From contig JAJEKV010000036.1 of the NCBI GenBank assembly GCA_021234155.1, forward strand, positions 3,028,996 through 3,092,995: a stretch of DNA of 64,000 nucleotides, written 5' to 3'. Shown piece by piece: positions 47,110 to 60,720 of the stretch. Source of the stretch: Isoetes taiwanensis. Its lineage: Eukaryota > Streptophyta > Lycopodiopsida > Isoetales > Isoetaceae. Under the pieces are notes generated by a model. That model ran no database searches. It had not been told where the DNA came from and saw only the letters and a program-made list of their open reading frames with translations. Position numbers and translations under genes: made by a program. Position 1 is the first letter of the stretch, and each line of letters starts with the position of its first letter.

Positions 47110-50100
47110 GACTCGTACGACGACATTACCCTCGACCAACTGCGGGCCGAAGCATCTCACCTTGTTCTCCAAAAGAACAAAGTACACTAGACGCCCGTGC
47201 CAGACGCCACGCCGACAAATACGCCTCACGCTGACGCCATGCCTCACGCGACACGTCAAGACGCTGCGATACCTGCCATCCACCGCGCCGCCCACCGCGT
47301 GACAGACCGCCACGCTGCTGCTGTCGACGCCGCCGCACGATGTCGTGACGATGTTCGCGACGCGACGCCGCATTGACGCCGCATGGTCACGCGAATTGCG
47401 ACGTCATTGCGACTCCGGCACGCCGCAAGGCCACGCTAAAATGTCCATTCTCTTGTTGTGAATGATTGGCTGAGGATTATTCCGCTTAGTTATTATATGA
47501 GAAAACATACTGTACAAGAAGTTCATACAAAGTTCATGTGGAGAGCCAGCGGGCATAAGGTATTATGAGGGTTTCGAGGAGATAGAAGGTGCGCCTTTTT
47601 AAGCGGGGCGAGCCAGATGAAGTTGAAGACTATATTTTGGAGACCAAAAATCTAATTTAAGTGGATTATACTTTGTGAAAGATTTTGAATCAACTTTCTA
47701 AATTGATCCGATGAGGTCAGAGATTCATCCATATGGCTGAGTGATGACAAACAAGCAATGATGGGTCGTGAATTGTTTCATGCGATGTATCTTCTTTTTA
47801 CGATTGATTTTTGAGCTGTATCGTCTTTGAGGGTAATCATCTACAAAGGGGTTTATACTTGAAATACCCTCAAGTGGTGAGGCTGTTTTGAATATGGATG
47901 TCTGGTTTGTGCCTATCAAGTTTTGGGGCTGAAAAAAGAATTGTGATTTATTGTATATTGAATTTAGATTATCCAAGAGTTGGATTGATCAGGAAATTAT
48001 ACCTGATTATTATACCAGATTAATAAGGATTTCATGCCGGGCCGGATACAATCGGTTTTGATGCAAGGATAGGGCTTAGAGTACACAACCGTACATTAAA
48101 GAAAGCTGCGAGGTCAAGGGCGAGGGATACAAAAAAGAATAGGAACATGCCTAATTAGTGTTGGAACTTTAAAGTGAATCATGGAATTAAAGAGCCTAAG
48201 TCACGATATTTTGTTCTTGGCATCTAGCATTGGCACCACAACGAGGGTGCTTCGGTCAAGTTACGGTTGGAAGTTCTGACTCCTGAAGTCAGATGCAGCT
48301 AGAGGGTGTGTATGCATGGAGGCTTATCCCCGTCAGATTCAAGGTAATGCACCGATCAACCCTCGAATGGCCTTCATAGAGACCGAAGTCAATCAGATGA
48401 TTAACATGTGATATTTCACTCGCTTCTTATGGTCTTTGGTGGTTATCTTATATTTACCTAAGGTTATGGAATAATGAAGATTAATTTAAACTTAATTGGA
48501 TGTTGATGGACTTAAGGTATTTCTTAAAACTGCTTTTTATTTTCATCGTGTCTTCATGTTATGTGCTAACGCTTCACGTTAGTTTCTACAAAATAGAAGT
48601 AGAATAGAATGCTTTATTATCCATGTTTCTAGACAGGGATTCTCGTGTAGGGCATCTTTTAGAGTCGAAGATTGACCCATCGTAACACATTTGTCCGGGT
48701 CTTGGTGAGCCCGCTTCATATCACGGTGCCTGTGGCCTCAGGGTATCCTTGCCATCTATAATCAGCGACTTTGGAGCGAAAGAAAGCCTTCCTAGACGCA
48801 AGGTAATTAGCAAAAATCTAGAAGGCTTCATATCGCATTATTCTATAGACATGTTTGCCTTCTTCAGAGGGGCCGAGATTCGACCAGCCATCATTTGTTT
48901 GGTGGTAGTGGTCAATATGGAAGATGCCCTGCTCTCCAACCTTGCTCACTATGGAATGGGTATCTCGCTGCCTCAAAAACCTTTGAAAAAAAAAATGAAC
49001 TCACAAGATTCTCCCAATGGAATGTGCCGTGTGAGCACGTGCATACATGTTCAAATTAAAGGAGATTATCAACACTTGAAACAAGAATGATGTCGCCGAA
49101 AAGTTTGGGATGTTGGTACAATTCACTGGCAGGCCAAATCAACCTACATGTTTGAAGGAAGTCTACAACGCTAGTTTTGTACACACTTGCATATGAAGAA
49201 TTGGATAGTCTCCATTTGCGTGTGTGCATCACCATACCGAAACAAGCGACAGATCCAAGAGGCATTGAGAGGGCGCACTTTGTTAATGTTGCCAATGGGG
49301 AGTTATTGAGGATGAGTGCCTGCCCCTTAGAATTGTCCTGACATTCACCATATCCGCATTAATGTTCATGCTAAGTTGTCCCTAACAAAACCACCCATGT
49401 GATGCTGATGCCTTTCATGGGGTTTTGCATCAAAGATGATGAATACGAGCACTGCCTATACCCCTATGCCATCTTTAAAATGTATCATTGTAAAGTTTCT
49501 TTAGCACTTATTTACTGCCAGTCAATATCCTCGGGCGGCAGGTTTAATCCCTAAACAATAAATAGGTTTGTTGTGCTCTTTGATTGGGTCCCATAGGCCA
49601 ATTGCTCCTGCAGGGATGATAAATTCTCGCTCAATTCAATTCAATCTTTTCAAAAGTCAACTACATACAAAGAATTGTTACAAAATCCTCATCACAAACA
49701 TGCGTAAAATTACTATGCAACACCTCTAGATTTTGCACTATAAGCTAGCTTGGTTTAAGACATCTCTCGATGGTAAATCCCTAGATTTTTGTGGATTGCC
49801 AAGCATCGCATTAGGGTGCTAAATTGCTTAGGGAACAAAAAGGAGTTGAAAATTTTGTTCTACTTTATTCATATTGGTTCATATGAAAACTAAGGAAAAC
49901 TAAGGATTGACATTCATCATCATATAAAACAAAACCATTAAAACAAAAGTCATGCAAGTTTTATAAAACAATACAAATATGTGGTTATAGACTAAGCAAT
50001 TGATGCAATTGACAAACCACATCAAGACAAATATGTTAAAAGGGCCTCTGGGATTTCAAAACATGTACAAATTCTTTCGGCCAAAACATCCACTGTTTAT

Positions 50101-53100
50101 AATGAAAAAATGTATGTGGTCAAAGAACCTCGGGATTTGAACCCGCCATTTCCATTCTTCCCATCTTATCCCCGGGCCTCTTGGGATAAATCCAATTTTC
50201 ATCTTTGAATTACAACTACCATTCTAGCATATATAGATGCATGGTAGAAGCAGGTCGGTAGACCATCAAAAGCTTTTCTCAGGTAATTGAAGAGGAGGAT
50301 TGTTTTATTATGGAAGAGGTTATCCAACAATCAAATTTAGAGTTATTGTACCATTTATCTTCCTTTTTACATTGCATGAGATCCTTGTTTGTTAATTATA
50401 ACCCTTGAACTAAAAAAAAAAAAAAGCTTGTTATAGGAAGTACAAGCAAACGAGATTCAGAAACATGAACCAACAAATGATACATTCAGAGGCATTACAA
50501 AAAGAACATCACTTCTACACAGCAAGTTTATTGCACTAGAAGAAGGCTTCGATGTGTATGTTGCCAAATAAGAGATTATGAGGAGCAAATGGCTAGCTTA
50601 AATAAGTTGTAGAACCGGTAAATTGGAACGGATGTTGTGTGATTGCCTCTCCATACTCCTTATCATCATCTCGCCACTTATACCTCTCCTCCCTTCCATA
50701 TATGGATGTAAGAAGGATTATTAAGCCTTCAAACATTACCCTTCCAAAGACTACCTCTCTTCAAGTTTAAACAATGTGGTGGGAAACTAAAAGGCATGGA
50801 CCAATTCCATCTACCATAGAAAACTATGATTGTTTCTCCAAAACCATGGATTTGGCTCTTCCAAATGGACCCTCGCATTACTCTATACACTCGGGACCAA
50901 CTTCGGTCAGAAGACCATACCCTTGTTCCCCTGGAAAGAAGCCAGTACACCAGGACGCCCGCCAGAGATCACGCTGACGTCACGCCGCTCACGCGATGCG
51001 CCATCGTGCCGACGCGGATCGTTATCCACTGGGCGCAAGCGCCCACTGGCGTGATTGTGATCACATGTCACGTTGTCGACGTCGACGAGACGTCGGCTGA
51101 TGTTCCGGCGCGACGGACGCCGCATTGACGCTCTGATGGTCACGCGAATTTGCGACAAATATCGCGGAACACCGACGCCGCAAGCTCCATCGCCGCTAAA
51201 TGGTCCATTCTCTGTGAAGGATTATTGAGATTATTCCGCTGAAGGTTGCGCGGCGTGAGAAAGTTGCGCCATGTATAAGAAGTTCAAGGCCAAAAGCTCA
51301 TGAAAAGCAAAGCGGGCATAAGGTATTATGAGGGTTTTTGAGGAGAGATAGCAAAATTTTGGGCGCGATGAAGTTGAAGATCATAGCTTTGGAGACCAAA
51401 AATCAATTCTAAGTGGATTTTCACTTTGTGTGAAAAGATTTATTTTGAATCAACTTTCTTAAATTGGATCCTGAGGTCAGAGATTCATCCATGTGGCTGA
51501 AAGGATGACACAAACAAGCAATAGATGGCCCAATTGAGCTCATGCGATGATCTCTTTACAGCATTGATTTTTGGAGCCAGAAGTCGGGTCTTTGAGGGCA
51601 ACACCCGTTAAAGGGTTTATACTTCGAAATATTCTAGCGTAGGAGGTTTATCATGGATGTTCAAGTTTCAGGTCGCTATCATTGCTGGAAAGAATTGTGA
51701 TTTGCCGTATTGAATTTAGGATTATCCAAGAGCGGGATTGATCGGTGAAATTATAAATTAGACATTATTATACTATTAATATGGATTGTCAGGGTCGATA
51801 ATAATCGGTTTTGGATGCAAGGATAGGCTTAGAGGCCACCGTGTAATGAAGAAAGCCAGTGAGGTCATAGTGAGGGATACAAAAAGAATAGGAACATGCC
51901 GGTTTCGCGTCAGAAACTCTTTAAAGTGAATCATGAATTCCCAAAGAGCTCAAGTCACGCATATTTTTGGAAACCGCAGATGGCACCAAGCCAACGGTGG
52001 CAAGCCGGCCGGTACATGGCTGGAAGTGTTACCCTAGCGCTGGATGCAAGCAGAGGGTGTGTAAGCGCATGAGGCTTATCCCGCCTCAGGCTGCCTATCA
52101 ACTGAATGCCTTCCTCGCGAGATTCGGGTTGCACCGAGGATACTGGATAGCTCGCTGGCGGTTCAGGTTATCTTGCGATGACGGCGGTTATGAACACGAT
52201 TTACGCAAATTCCAATCGGGATGTTGATGGACCTGGGCTTATATTTAAAAACTGCTTTTACGCTTTCATCGCTCATGTTAAAGAACGCTTCTCGCATAAA
52301 ATAATGGTAGAATAGGAATGCTTTGCTATCCATGGTTTCTGGATAGAGGGATCACCCCGCCGGAAAGCATCTTTAGAAGTCGTAAGACCGGACCATCGCC
52401 GCAGATTGCACCGGTCTGGTGGAGCCCGTTTCTCTTCGGCGCGACGAGGTCTGTGGGCCCCGTGGTATCCCTGCCATCTATAATCGCGAATTGGAGCCAG
52501 TGTGAAAGCCTTCCTCAGATCGGGTACGCTATGTAAAACGCACGTGCTCCGCGACATCGCAGATTATTTCCAGAGGCGATATACTTTGCCCTTCTCGTGA
52601 GTCGCATTCCTGTTCGCCACATCATTTGAAGCCTAGAAAGTGGTCGGCCTATGGAAGATGCCCGCTTCCAACTCACTACCATGTGGAAATGGGGCCCGCG
52701 CTCTCAAAACCCGCTCGAAAATGGAACCCAAGCAGATTCCAATGGAATGTACAGAGCACGTATTGCCATTGTTCAAAATTAAAAGGAGATTATCAACACT
52801 TGAAACGTATTCCCGAGCGCCCTACGCTTCTTCTGCAAAGAAAGTTTGGGATGTTATAAGACTACTGCGCCAAACTCAATCCTAGCAGTTTGAAGAAGTT
52901 ACACAATGCTTAGCTTTGTTAACACTTTGCATATGAAGAATTGATAGTCTCCATTTGCAGTGTAAAATGTCTCATAATTCTCGAAAACAAGTGATTGATC
53001 CAGTAGGTAAAGCAGGCGACTTGCGGTAAGCATCAAAGGTTACAGAGTTATCAGGATGAAAGGTCACACTCTTTTAGAATTGTCCACATTCGACTACAGT

Positions 53101-56100
53101 ATCCGCCGCATTTATCGTTTGGCGCGGTTGCAGTCCCATTTAACAAACCTGTTCACGAGGATGAGCGTAGCCGAAGTAGTTTTTGGGCATCAAAGAGGAT
53201 GAATGAGAGCACTCGGGCCATGTCCTCATGCTTACCTTTAAAATGCATCATTGTAAAAGCTTTCTTAGCACGCTGATGCCATCGCCAAGGCTTTCTAATA
53301 TCCTTTAAGAAGTTTTAATCCTAACAGCCTTAGGTTTGTTGTGCTCTTTGATCGGGTCCAGCAGCTGGCCTGCTTCCTGGAGCGAGCATGAAATTCGCCC
53401 AACAATCAATCTTTTCAAAGTCAACTACATACAAAGATCACGTAAAACTTCAGTCAAGCAAATGTAAATATGTACCCTCTAGATTTTGGTGCATTGGCAA
53501 TATTTTTATGAAGATCTCGGTAAATCTCGCTAGATTGTGGATTGCCACATCGGCGGCTTAGGTGCCAAATGTTTAGGAACAAAAAAGGAGTTGAAAATTT
53601 TATGTTCTTATGTATTCAGGTGCCATTTCATATTAAAAACTAAGAAAACTTAAGGATTGATCGTTCGACCATCATATAAAACAAAACCAGTTAAACAAAG
53701 TCATGCAAAGCTTTTATAAAAACGGGTCAGACGATGTGGTAGATAATTTGTTCGATGTGGAAGCGAATCGAATAAAACCATCACATTTCAATATAAAAGC
53801 GGTTTGCATTTCTAAACAGATGCACAAATTTTCACAAAATATCCAATGTTTATAACGAAAAAAAAAAAAATGTATGTGGGTCAAAACCGGATTTGAACCC
53901 TGTCATTTCCATTCTTCCTGACTATATCCACTTCGGGATAACCTTAATTTTCATCTTGGTTCAATAAATAATGTTCCCAGCATATATGCATGGTAGCTGC
54001 CATCGAGACCATCAAGCTTTTCTGTGTAATTGAAGAGGAGTATGATTGTTTTTACTGCTGGAGAGTATCCAACTGGTTCAAATTTGTGAGCATTATACTT
54101 ATTTTTATCTTCCTTACATTGCATGAGATCCTTGGCTTATGTTAATTATGTAACCTTTTAGAACTAAAAAAAAAAGTTGCTAGTTATGGTGAAGTGAAGT
54201 AGTAACCTAGAGTACCTGGAACATAAAACTAACAAATGATAGACTTCATAGGGAGCATTAAGCAAAAGAACATCACTTACACATGTTTATTGCATTCAGA
54301 AGAAGGCTTGATGTGGTGAGCGCAAGCTAAATAAGAGATTAGAGGAGCAACAAGTTGGGGCTAACAAGCTGTAGAACTTGCAATTGTGGAACGCGGGATG
54401 TTGTGTGATTTGTTCCATACTCCCATCACTGACCGGCCAATTTCACTCCTCCCTTCCATATAGGATTGTTTATTAAGCTCATTGCCCTTTCCGCAAAGAC
54501 TACTCTCTTTCAAGTTTTCTGGGAACACAATGTGGTAGCCCGTGCTGTATGGACCCCCACGCCTTCTCAATCTATAGAAACTATGTGATCAGTTTCTCCT
54601 CTCCAAAACCAAGGATTTGGCCTTTCTCCGGGCCGACCGGGAATATCTATGTTTACGCCCCGGGATCACCAACTTCGTGGGTCGAAGACCGCCACCTTGT
54701 TTCGGGTGAAATCTAAAGTACACGGGATTCGCCAGTGTACGAGATCACGGAATGCCGATGCCTCAATGGACGTCAATGCCGATTTGACACCGCCATCCAC
54801 CTCGCTAAAGGCCTGCTCGGGCGACAGATTCCAGCGTTCACAGGTCGACGTCGCGACGAGACGCCGCGACGCGACCGCGACGGACGCCGCGATAGATCTT
54901 CGCAGCGTCACGACCGCGACACGGACTCCGACGCCTTCAGCTTCCCACGCCGCTAAAATTATCCATTCTCTTGTCAGGGAAGATTGAGACACCCGGCTAG
55001 TTATTATAAGGAGAAACATGTTAGCGTATAAGCAAGTCTCATACAAAAGTTCATGTGTGAGAAAAGCAAAGGGCAAGTAAGGTGAAATATGAGTGGTGGC
55101 TTTTTGCTGGATGTAGCGGTGCAGCCTTTTGGGCGCTTTGTTAGATGAAAGCGAAGCATCAGGTTTGGAGACCAAAATCGAATTTAAGTGATTTTGTGGA
55201 AGATACTCTTTTGAATCAACTTCTTAAATTGACTGATGATATCGAGAGTCCAGTCCATGGCGAGGATGACAACAAACAAGAATGATGGGGTCTAATTGCT
55301 GCAGCATTACCTTCTTTACGGATTGATTTTTGGAGCTAGCCGGTTTCAGAGGCAATCATTCACGCTGGGTTTATACTGAAATAATCTCAAGCGTAGAGGT
55401 TTTACGTACTGAATATGGATGTTCGGTTTGTGCCCATCGTCAAAGTTGAAAAGAATTGTGATTGCTGTATTGAATTTAGATTATCTCAAGAGTTGGATTG
55501 ATTGTGAAATTATACGATTATTATACGCGATGAATGGATACTGGTTTCCGTGGCCGAGGTATTAATCGTTTTGGAGCGGTAAGATAGTTTAGGAGTACGC
55601 CTAAAAGGGTAAAAAGCTGCGAGGTCGTATAGTGAGGGATACAAAAAGAATGGTGAAACATGCCGGAATTAGTGGCGGAACCTGGTGAATCATGGAATTA
55701 AAGAGCCTAAAAGTCAGAGTGATGGCAGCAGACGGGCATTGGCACCATTAAACGAGAAAAGCCGGAAGTTACAGTGGTGGTGCTGTTCAGTTGGATAGAG
55801 GGTGGTAAGTGCATGAGGCCATCCCGCCGATTCTGCCGCATCGCCCGGATCAACTCATCGGCCTTCATAGACTGGTTGACCGTATGATTACTATATTTCA
55901 GCTTCGCTTTTTATGAAGTCTTGTGGTTATCTTGTATTTCTAATGGCAAGGTTATGGAACACGATTTTTTACGCGAATTTTCGCACTTTGGATGTTGATG
56001 GACTTAAGGTATTTTAAAACTGCTTTTATTTTCTATCGCTCATATATAGTTAACGCTTTCATTGCTAGTTTCTAGCATAAAATAGAATAGAATTAGAATG

Positions 56101-58290
56101 CTTTTATTATCCATGGTTTCGATAGAGGATTCTCGTGTAGCATCTTGAGTCAAGATTGCACCATCTGCAATGGCGATTATCTGGTCTTGTGAGCCCCCGG
56201 CTTCTTCTATACCGAGGCTGTAATTCCGGTGGTATCCCCTTTGCCATCTATAATCATGACTGGATGAAAGTGAAAGTTTCCAGATCGGTGTCGCTAAAGG
56301 TAAAATCCAGCCTCATGTCGATTATTTGCAGTAGGAGACATGTTTCTTGCCTTCTCGTAGGGCCGATTCAAGGAGACCGGGCCACATCATTGAAATAGAA
56401 AGTAGTCAATATGGAAGATGCCCCGCCTCTCCAACCTCGCTTCACTATGGAAATGGGCCCTGCCTCAAAACCCTCAAGTGGAAAAAAAAAAAAATGAACT
56501 CGCTGATTCTCCCCAATGAATGTGCATGTGATAATGTGCATACATGTTCAAATTAAAGGAGATTATCAACACTTCTGAAACAAGACTTCGAGATGCCCCG
56601 CTTTCTTCAGAAGTTTGGGATGTTGGGCACTACCTCGTGCCAAATCAATCCCATGTTTGAAGGAAAGTCTATATCCGAGTTTTGCAGCACACCCTGCCAT
56701 GAAATAGTTTGATAGTCTCCATTGGTGTGTGTGCATCGCACCACATACTGGAAACAGCTGCATTGATCCGGCAGTGGCTGAGGGCGTGACTTCTTTGTTA
56801 ATGTTGCCAATGGGGAAAGCATTTAGGATGAAGGTCACACCTTTTGTGTCTGTCCGACATCTCGACCTATATCTCGCATTGACACTATGCCAGTTGGTCC
56901 CTACCAACAAAACCACTCCATGTGATGTTGGATACACAAGGGGGTTTTGCATCAAGCATTTGATTAGCCATGAGCACTGGCCTATGTCCTCATGCTACCT
57001 TAAAATGTATCATTGTAAAGCTTTCTTAGCACTATTATCGCCAAGGCTTCTAATATCCTCACGGTAGGTTTTTAATCTCAACAATAATAGGTTTGTTTGC
57101 TCTTTGATTGGGTCCCATAGGCCAATTGCTCTCCTCAGGATGATAAATTTCGCTCAATTCAATTCAATCTTTTCAAAGTCAACTACAATACAAAAGATCA
57201 ATAAAATCTCATCACAAACATGCAAAATTACTATGCACTTTAGATTTTGCACAAGGCTTGGCGAAGATCTCGATGGTAAATCTCTAGATTTGTGGATTGC
57301 CACATCGATTAGGGGTGCTAAATTGCTTAGGAACAAAAAGGAAGTTGAAAAATTTTTGTTCTTAGTGTATTCATATTGGTTCATATGAAAAACTAAGAAA
57401 ACTAAGGATTGATCATCGACCATCATATAAACAAAACTATTAAACAAAGTCATGCAAGTTTTTATAAAACAATAAACATGGTGATAGACTAAGAATTGAT
57501 GTATGCAATTGACAAACCACACATCAAGACAACATATAATAGATTTTAAGATGCATGTAAATTTTCACAAAACATTCAATGTTTATAATGAAAAAAACGT
57601 ATGTGGCGTCAAGAACCCCGGATTTGAAACCCCACCATTCTATCTATTCTATATCCACTTTGGGAACCTAATTTCTATCTGAATTGCCAATACCACCATT
57701 CTAGCAGCTGGCGATGCATGGTAGTTGCCATATCGAAAGACCATCAAGCCTTTCCGTGTAATTGAAGAGGAGTGATTGTTTTACTTGTTGGAAGCATATC
57801 CCAGAACTAATCAAATTTAGAGCATTATACTATTTTATCTTCCTTACATTGCATGGAGATCCCATTTATGCTAATTATAACCCTTGGTTAAAAAAAAAAA
57901 AAGTCGTTGTTGATAGGGAAGCACAAGAACCATTCGAACATGAAACTACCAAATGATATCTTGTGTTAAAGAAAAAAGAACATCACTTTACACATGTTTA
58001 TTGCACTGAAGAAGGCCGATGTAGAGCAAGCTAAATAAGAGATTAAGAGGAGCAAATGGCTAGCTTAACAAGTTGTAGAACTGCAATTGTGGAACGGATG
58101 TTGTGTGATTTAAACTCATACTCTTATATCATCATCTCACACTTATACCTCCTCCCTTCCATAAGGATTGGCATGATTATTGCTTCCAGCCGATTACCCT
58201 TCCACACTACCTCTCTCAAGTTTCAACACAATGTGGTGGGAAACTAAAGGTATGGGACTCCATCTCATCGCCACTCCATAGAAACTATGT
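47110..58290. repeat. Three tandem copies of a roughly 3.75-kb unit
   Basis: Unit A is about 47,110-50,873, B 50,874-54,640 and C 54,641-58,290. Each starts with sequence related to the 1.07-kb unit, then the CG-rich CACTA subterminal block, then CGCTAAA..T.TCCATTCTCT (the transposon end), then about 3.4 kb of AT-rich DNA. Matching landmarks: ATTGATTTTTGGAGC (A 47,800; B 51,561; C 55,323), GGAGATTATCAACACTT (49,061; 52,782; 56,558) and an A-run after GGAACTA/GAACTA (50,407; 54,161; 57,885). The copies differ by very many short indels. No unit carries an open gene. The break with unique sequence is at about 58,290 (GTGACAGCCCGGG). Confidence 0.85.
47160..47460. repeat. CACTA right subterminal and terminal repeats
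   Basis: Dense GACGCC, CACGCC and GACGCCGC words from 47,185, ending GCTAAAATGTCCATTCTCTT and then GTTGTG at 47,460. Degraded homologues end near 51,214 in unit B and 54,975 in unit C, where the exact terminus and TSD are lost. Confidence 0.75.
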
Positions 58291-60480
58291 GACAGCCCGG
58301 GTTGAGGTGCCTAACCTCAAGCATCCAAGGGCCATAGATTGACAAAAGAACAAGAAGTGGAATGCATCGCCATCCTCGTTTAGGTAAAGGTAAGTTCGAG
58401 AATCACATCAACATAACTCTCATATGTATTTCGCTAACCAACAAGTGTCAACCTCTTCTTCTTGGCGATAATAACTACTCTTGGTGTGAAGTCGGGATGA
58501 TGGTTATATCTAACTCTTACTTTGTCTCGCCGTCTCAAGTTGGTGGTATGTTGGCACACAAGCGATGGAAAACATTAGTTTGCTCTTTGTATAAGGTCCA
58601 AGCAGTGAATCTCCGCAGTATCTTTTTTTGATAGGGTTGGTTTTGTTTGTTTTTGTTGCCCTTAGGCAAGCCCTCATTGATGTGGGTGGCATATTCAAAC
58701 ATATGCCAAGATATGCCAAAGATATGCCGTGAATATAATTGGTCGCCCAAATTTATATCCCTTGTAAACTAAAGGGTAATGCTTGCTAATAGGGATCCAC
58801 TTTGAAACCCGATGACAATAACTGTTTCCTGCTCCTCCTAATCAATTCATACTTAAAAGCTTGAAGCACAGCTGAAACAACTTCTCCTCATCTTCTGTTT
58901 AAATTGGCCTGATCCTGCCAGATGTGCCTAAACTTGTCGTCTTTAAAAGGTGGCGTGGTCAGCTTGGGATTTGCATGCTGTAATAAAAAACATGAGGATC
59001 TAATGCACCATGCCGTAAATAGGATGGCTGATTTGGTGGAGTACAAGATGGCCTCCGGGGTTTGGCCTCCATGCATGCTTATGCCAATGATGTCCGGTGA
59101 TCCTCGTGACCAGGCTGCCCGGTAGAACACCTGTGGTAGCCTGTGTTCCAGGATAGGTCTGAATTCTTGATAGCATAAATCATGCTTAGGTTTCCGGCCA
59201 TGTTTGTGCCGTTGCATAAATTGACGAGTTTCTCGCGACTTCCTACTTGATGGATTTTCCAATCTTTAAAACTTTTTGCTATAGAAGATTGATTTTTAGA
59301 GCATTTGTGCTTGCAAAAAATTGTGGAAAGTCTTTGGGCTTACTACAAGGCGTGCGATTTAGAGATCTTCGTGAAGGTAACCATGTCATATTTTTTCTTT
59401 CTTTGTGAGCAAGCAATAATCTAAATCACGATGTTTACCATTCGATTCAGTATTTGCCAAGCATTTTTGTTGAAGGTCGCTCTGTAACTTTTATTTGGGG
59501 TGTGAAAGCACTCTGGATGGTGAAGCCGCACTGCTTTCCGATGCATCTCTTCCGGACTTTGTTTCTATGCATGCTAGCATAAAATAATTATATTTAACCC
59601 CGCTTTATCGGGCTTTAACCACGATAAAAGTTTCAATCATTTGGGCTGGAGCTATGCTTTGAAGCAAAACATATAAGGTGAAGTTTACTGTTCCTCTTTT
59701 GTGAAGGTATTTGCCGCAAACTTGATTCAAGTTGTTGAAGTACGATAAGATCTTTTTCTCGCTTAGATCCGATGTTTTCTTATTCACGCATCCTTCAATC
59801 GTTTTTCAGCCTCATAGATTGTGTGGTGACAATAAGAAAAGTTCTTTTGCGCCTCCTTCCCTCGTAGAGGCGCTCTCCTCGAATTGATGTGTTTGAAGTT
59901 TGCAACAAAAAGATAGATTGTAGGAAGTTTGGCGATCAATAGCAGCACCATGTTGATAGTTAGGTAAATTCCCAGCATAAGCACTTCCTACGCTTAGCTG
60001 CCAGCGTATGAGTTTCAAGTACAGTTCGCTTCGTGCAACATGCCAGTATGGTGGCAAAGATGATTTCGACCGCGATTTTTGTGGTGGATATCATGTAAGG
60101 CATCTTCGAGAAACACCTTAGCACGCTAATTTCAATCATTTCAAAGTCACCATACCGCATTTTACCACACCAATTTGAGGTGGGTTCTTGCTTTGTGCTT
60201 TGCGATCTTCGTAGCACCTGATTATACGCCTTGGATCTTAAAAGCATGGAGCTCCTTTGTTTTATGCTTGCTCTCATTCTCTCCCTTGTAGCTCCCGTGG
60301 TTCTCAGAAGACTCCATCTTCTTTGGCAAAGAAGTGCCTACAGTGGTCTCACAAGGCAATTAAAATTAAACATCTACATGAGCTTTTTCCTTATGGTTAT
60401 GACTATAAAACCATGCCCTACAAAACCAATGGGTGTTTGGGGTTAATTTCATTAAAACCATATGTATTAAACTACTTTGG
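58291..60480. other. Non-coding DNA, no gene seen
   Basis: Unique-looking sequence after the satellite. Frames such as 58,888-59,262 (- strand, 124 codons) show no known motif. The word CAGCATAAGCACTTCCTACG at 59,973-59,992 recurs, with one insertion, at 63,832-63,851. Confidence 0.5.
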
Positions 60481-60720
60481 TTTTCTTGTAGATTTGTTAA
60501 AGTGGTATTATGGTAGTAATTGTAAAATGGCTATTATGTAGTGTTTGTCAAAGTGGTATTATATGTTGGTAAATCCAGTATGGTATATATATATCGCGTT
60601 TCATGAGCTTACACGGCTTGTTAATGTGGTATAACGCGGATACCTGACATGGTTTATCGTGGTGCTCTTTCTATGTGATTTTAATGTGGTGAAGCATGTG
60701 GTAAAAGTAGCAATGGATAA
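60480..60720. repeat. GTGGTATTAT-rich segment
   Basis: AAAGTGGTATTAT is present twice (about 60,500 and 60,550), with further TGTGGTATAA, ATGTGGTGAAG and ATGGTAAAT variants on the same strand. Compare the GTGGTTT-rich segments at 19.7 and 24.7-25.1 kb. Confidence 0.45.

Larger units (their letters stand above)
39356..47460. mobile_element. Non-autonomous CACTA (En/Spm)-type DNA transposon, about 8.1 kb
   Basis: The left end, CACAACAGGAGAAAGGCCAT then TTAGCG (39,356-39,381), and the right end, reverse complement CACAACAAGAGAATGGACAT then TTTAGCG, ending exactly at 47,460, are inverted repeats of about 28 bases. Both are flanked by AAT (39,353-39,355 and 47,461-47,463), the 3-bp target duplication expected for CACTA elements. 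Inside both ends lie CG-rich subterminal arrays of CGACGCC-type words (39,380-39,590 and 47,160-47,440), also typical of the superfamily. The interior holds a tRNA-like triplication, a purine tract and the roughly 1.07-kb array. No transposase frame is seen, so movement would need a partner element. Confidence 0.75.

Noticed and set aside
58888-59262. 124-codon reverse-strand frame
   Set aside because: No motif, no conserved neighbour, overlaps a similar + frame.
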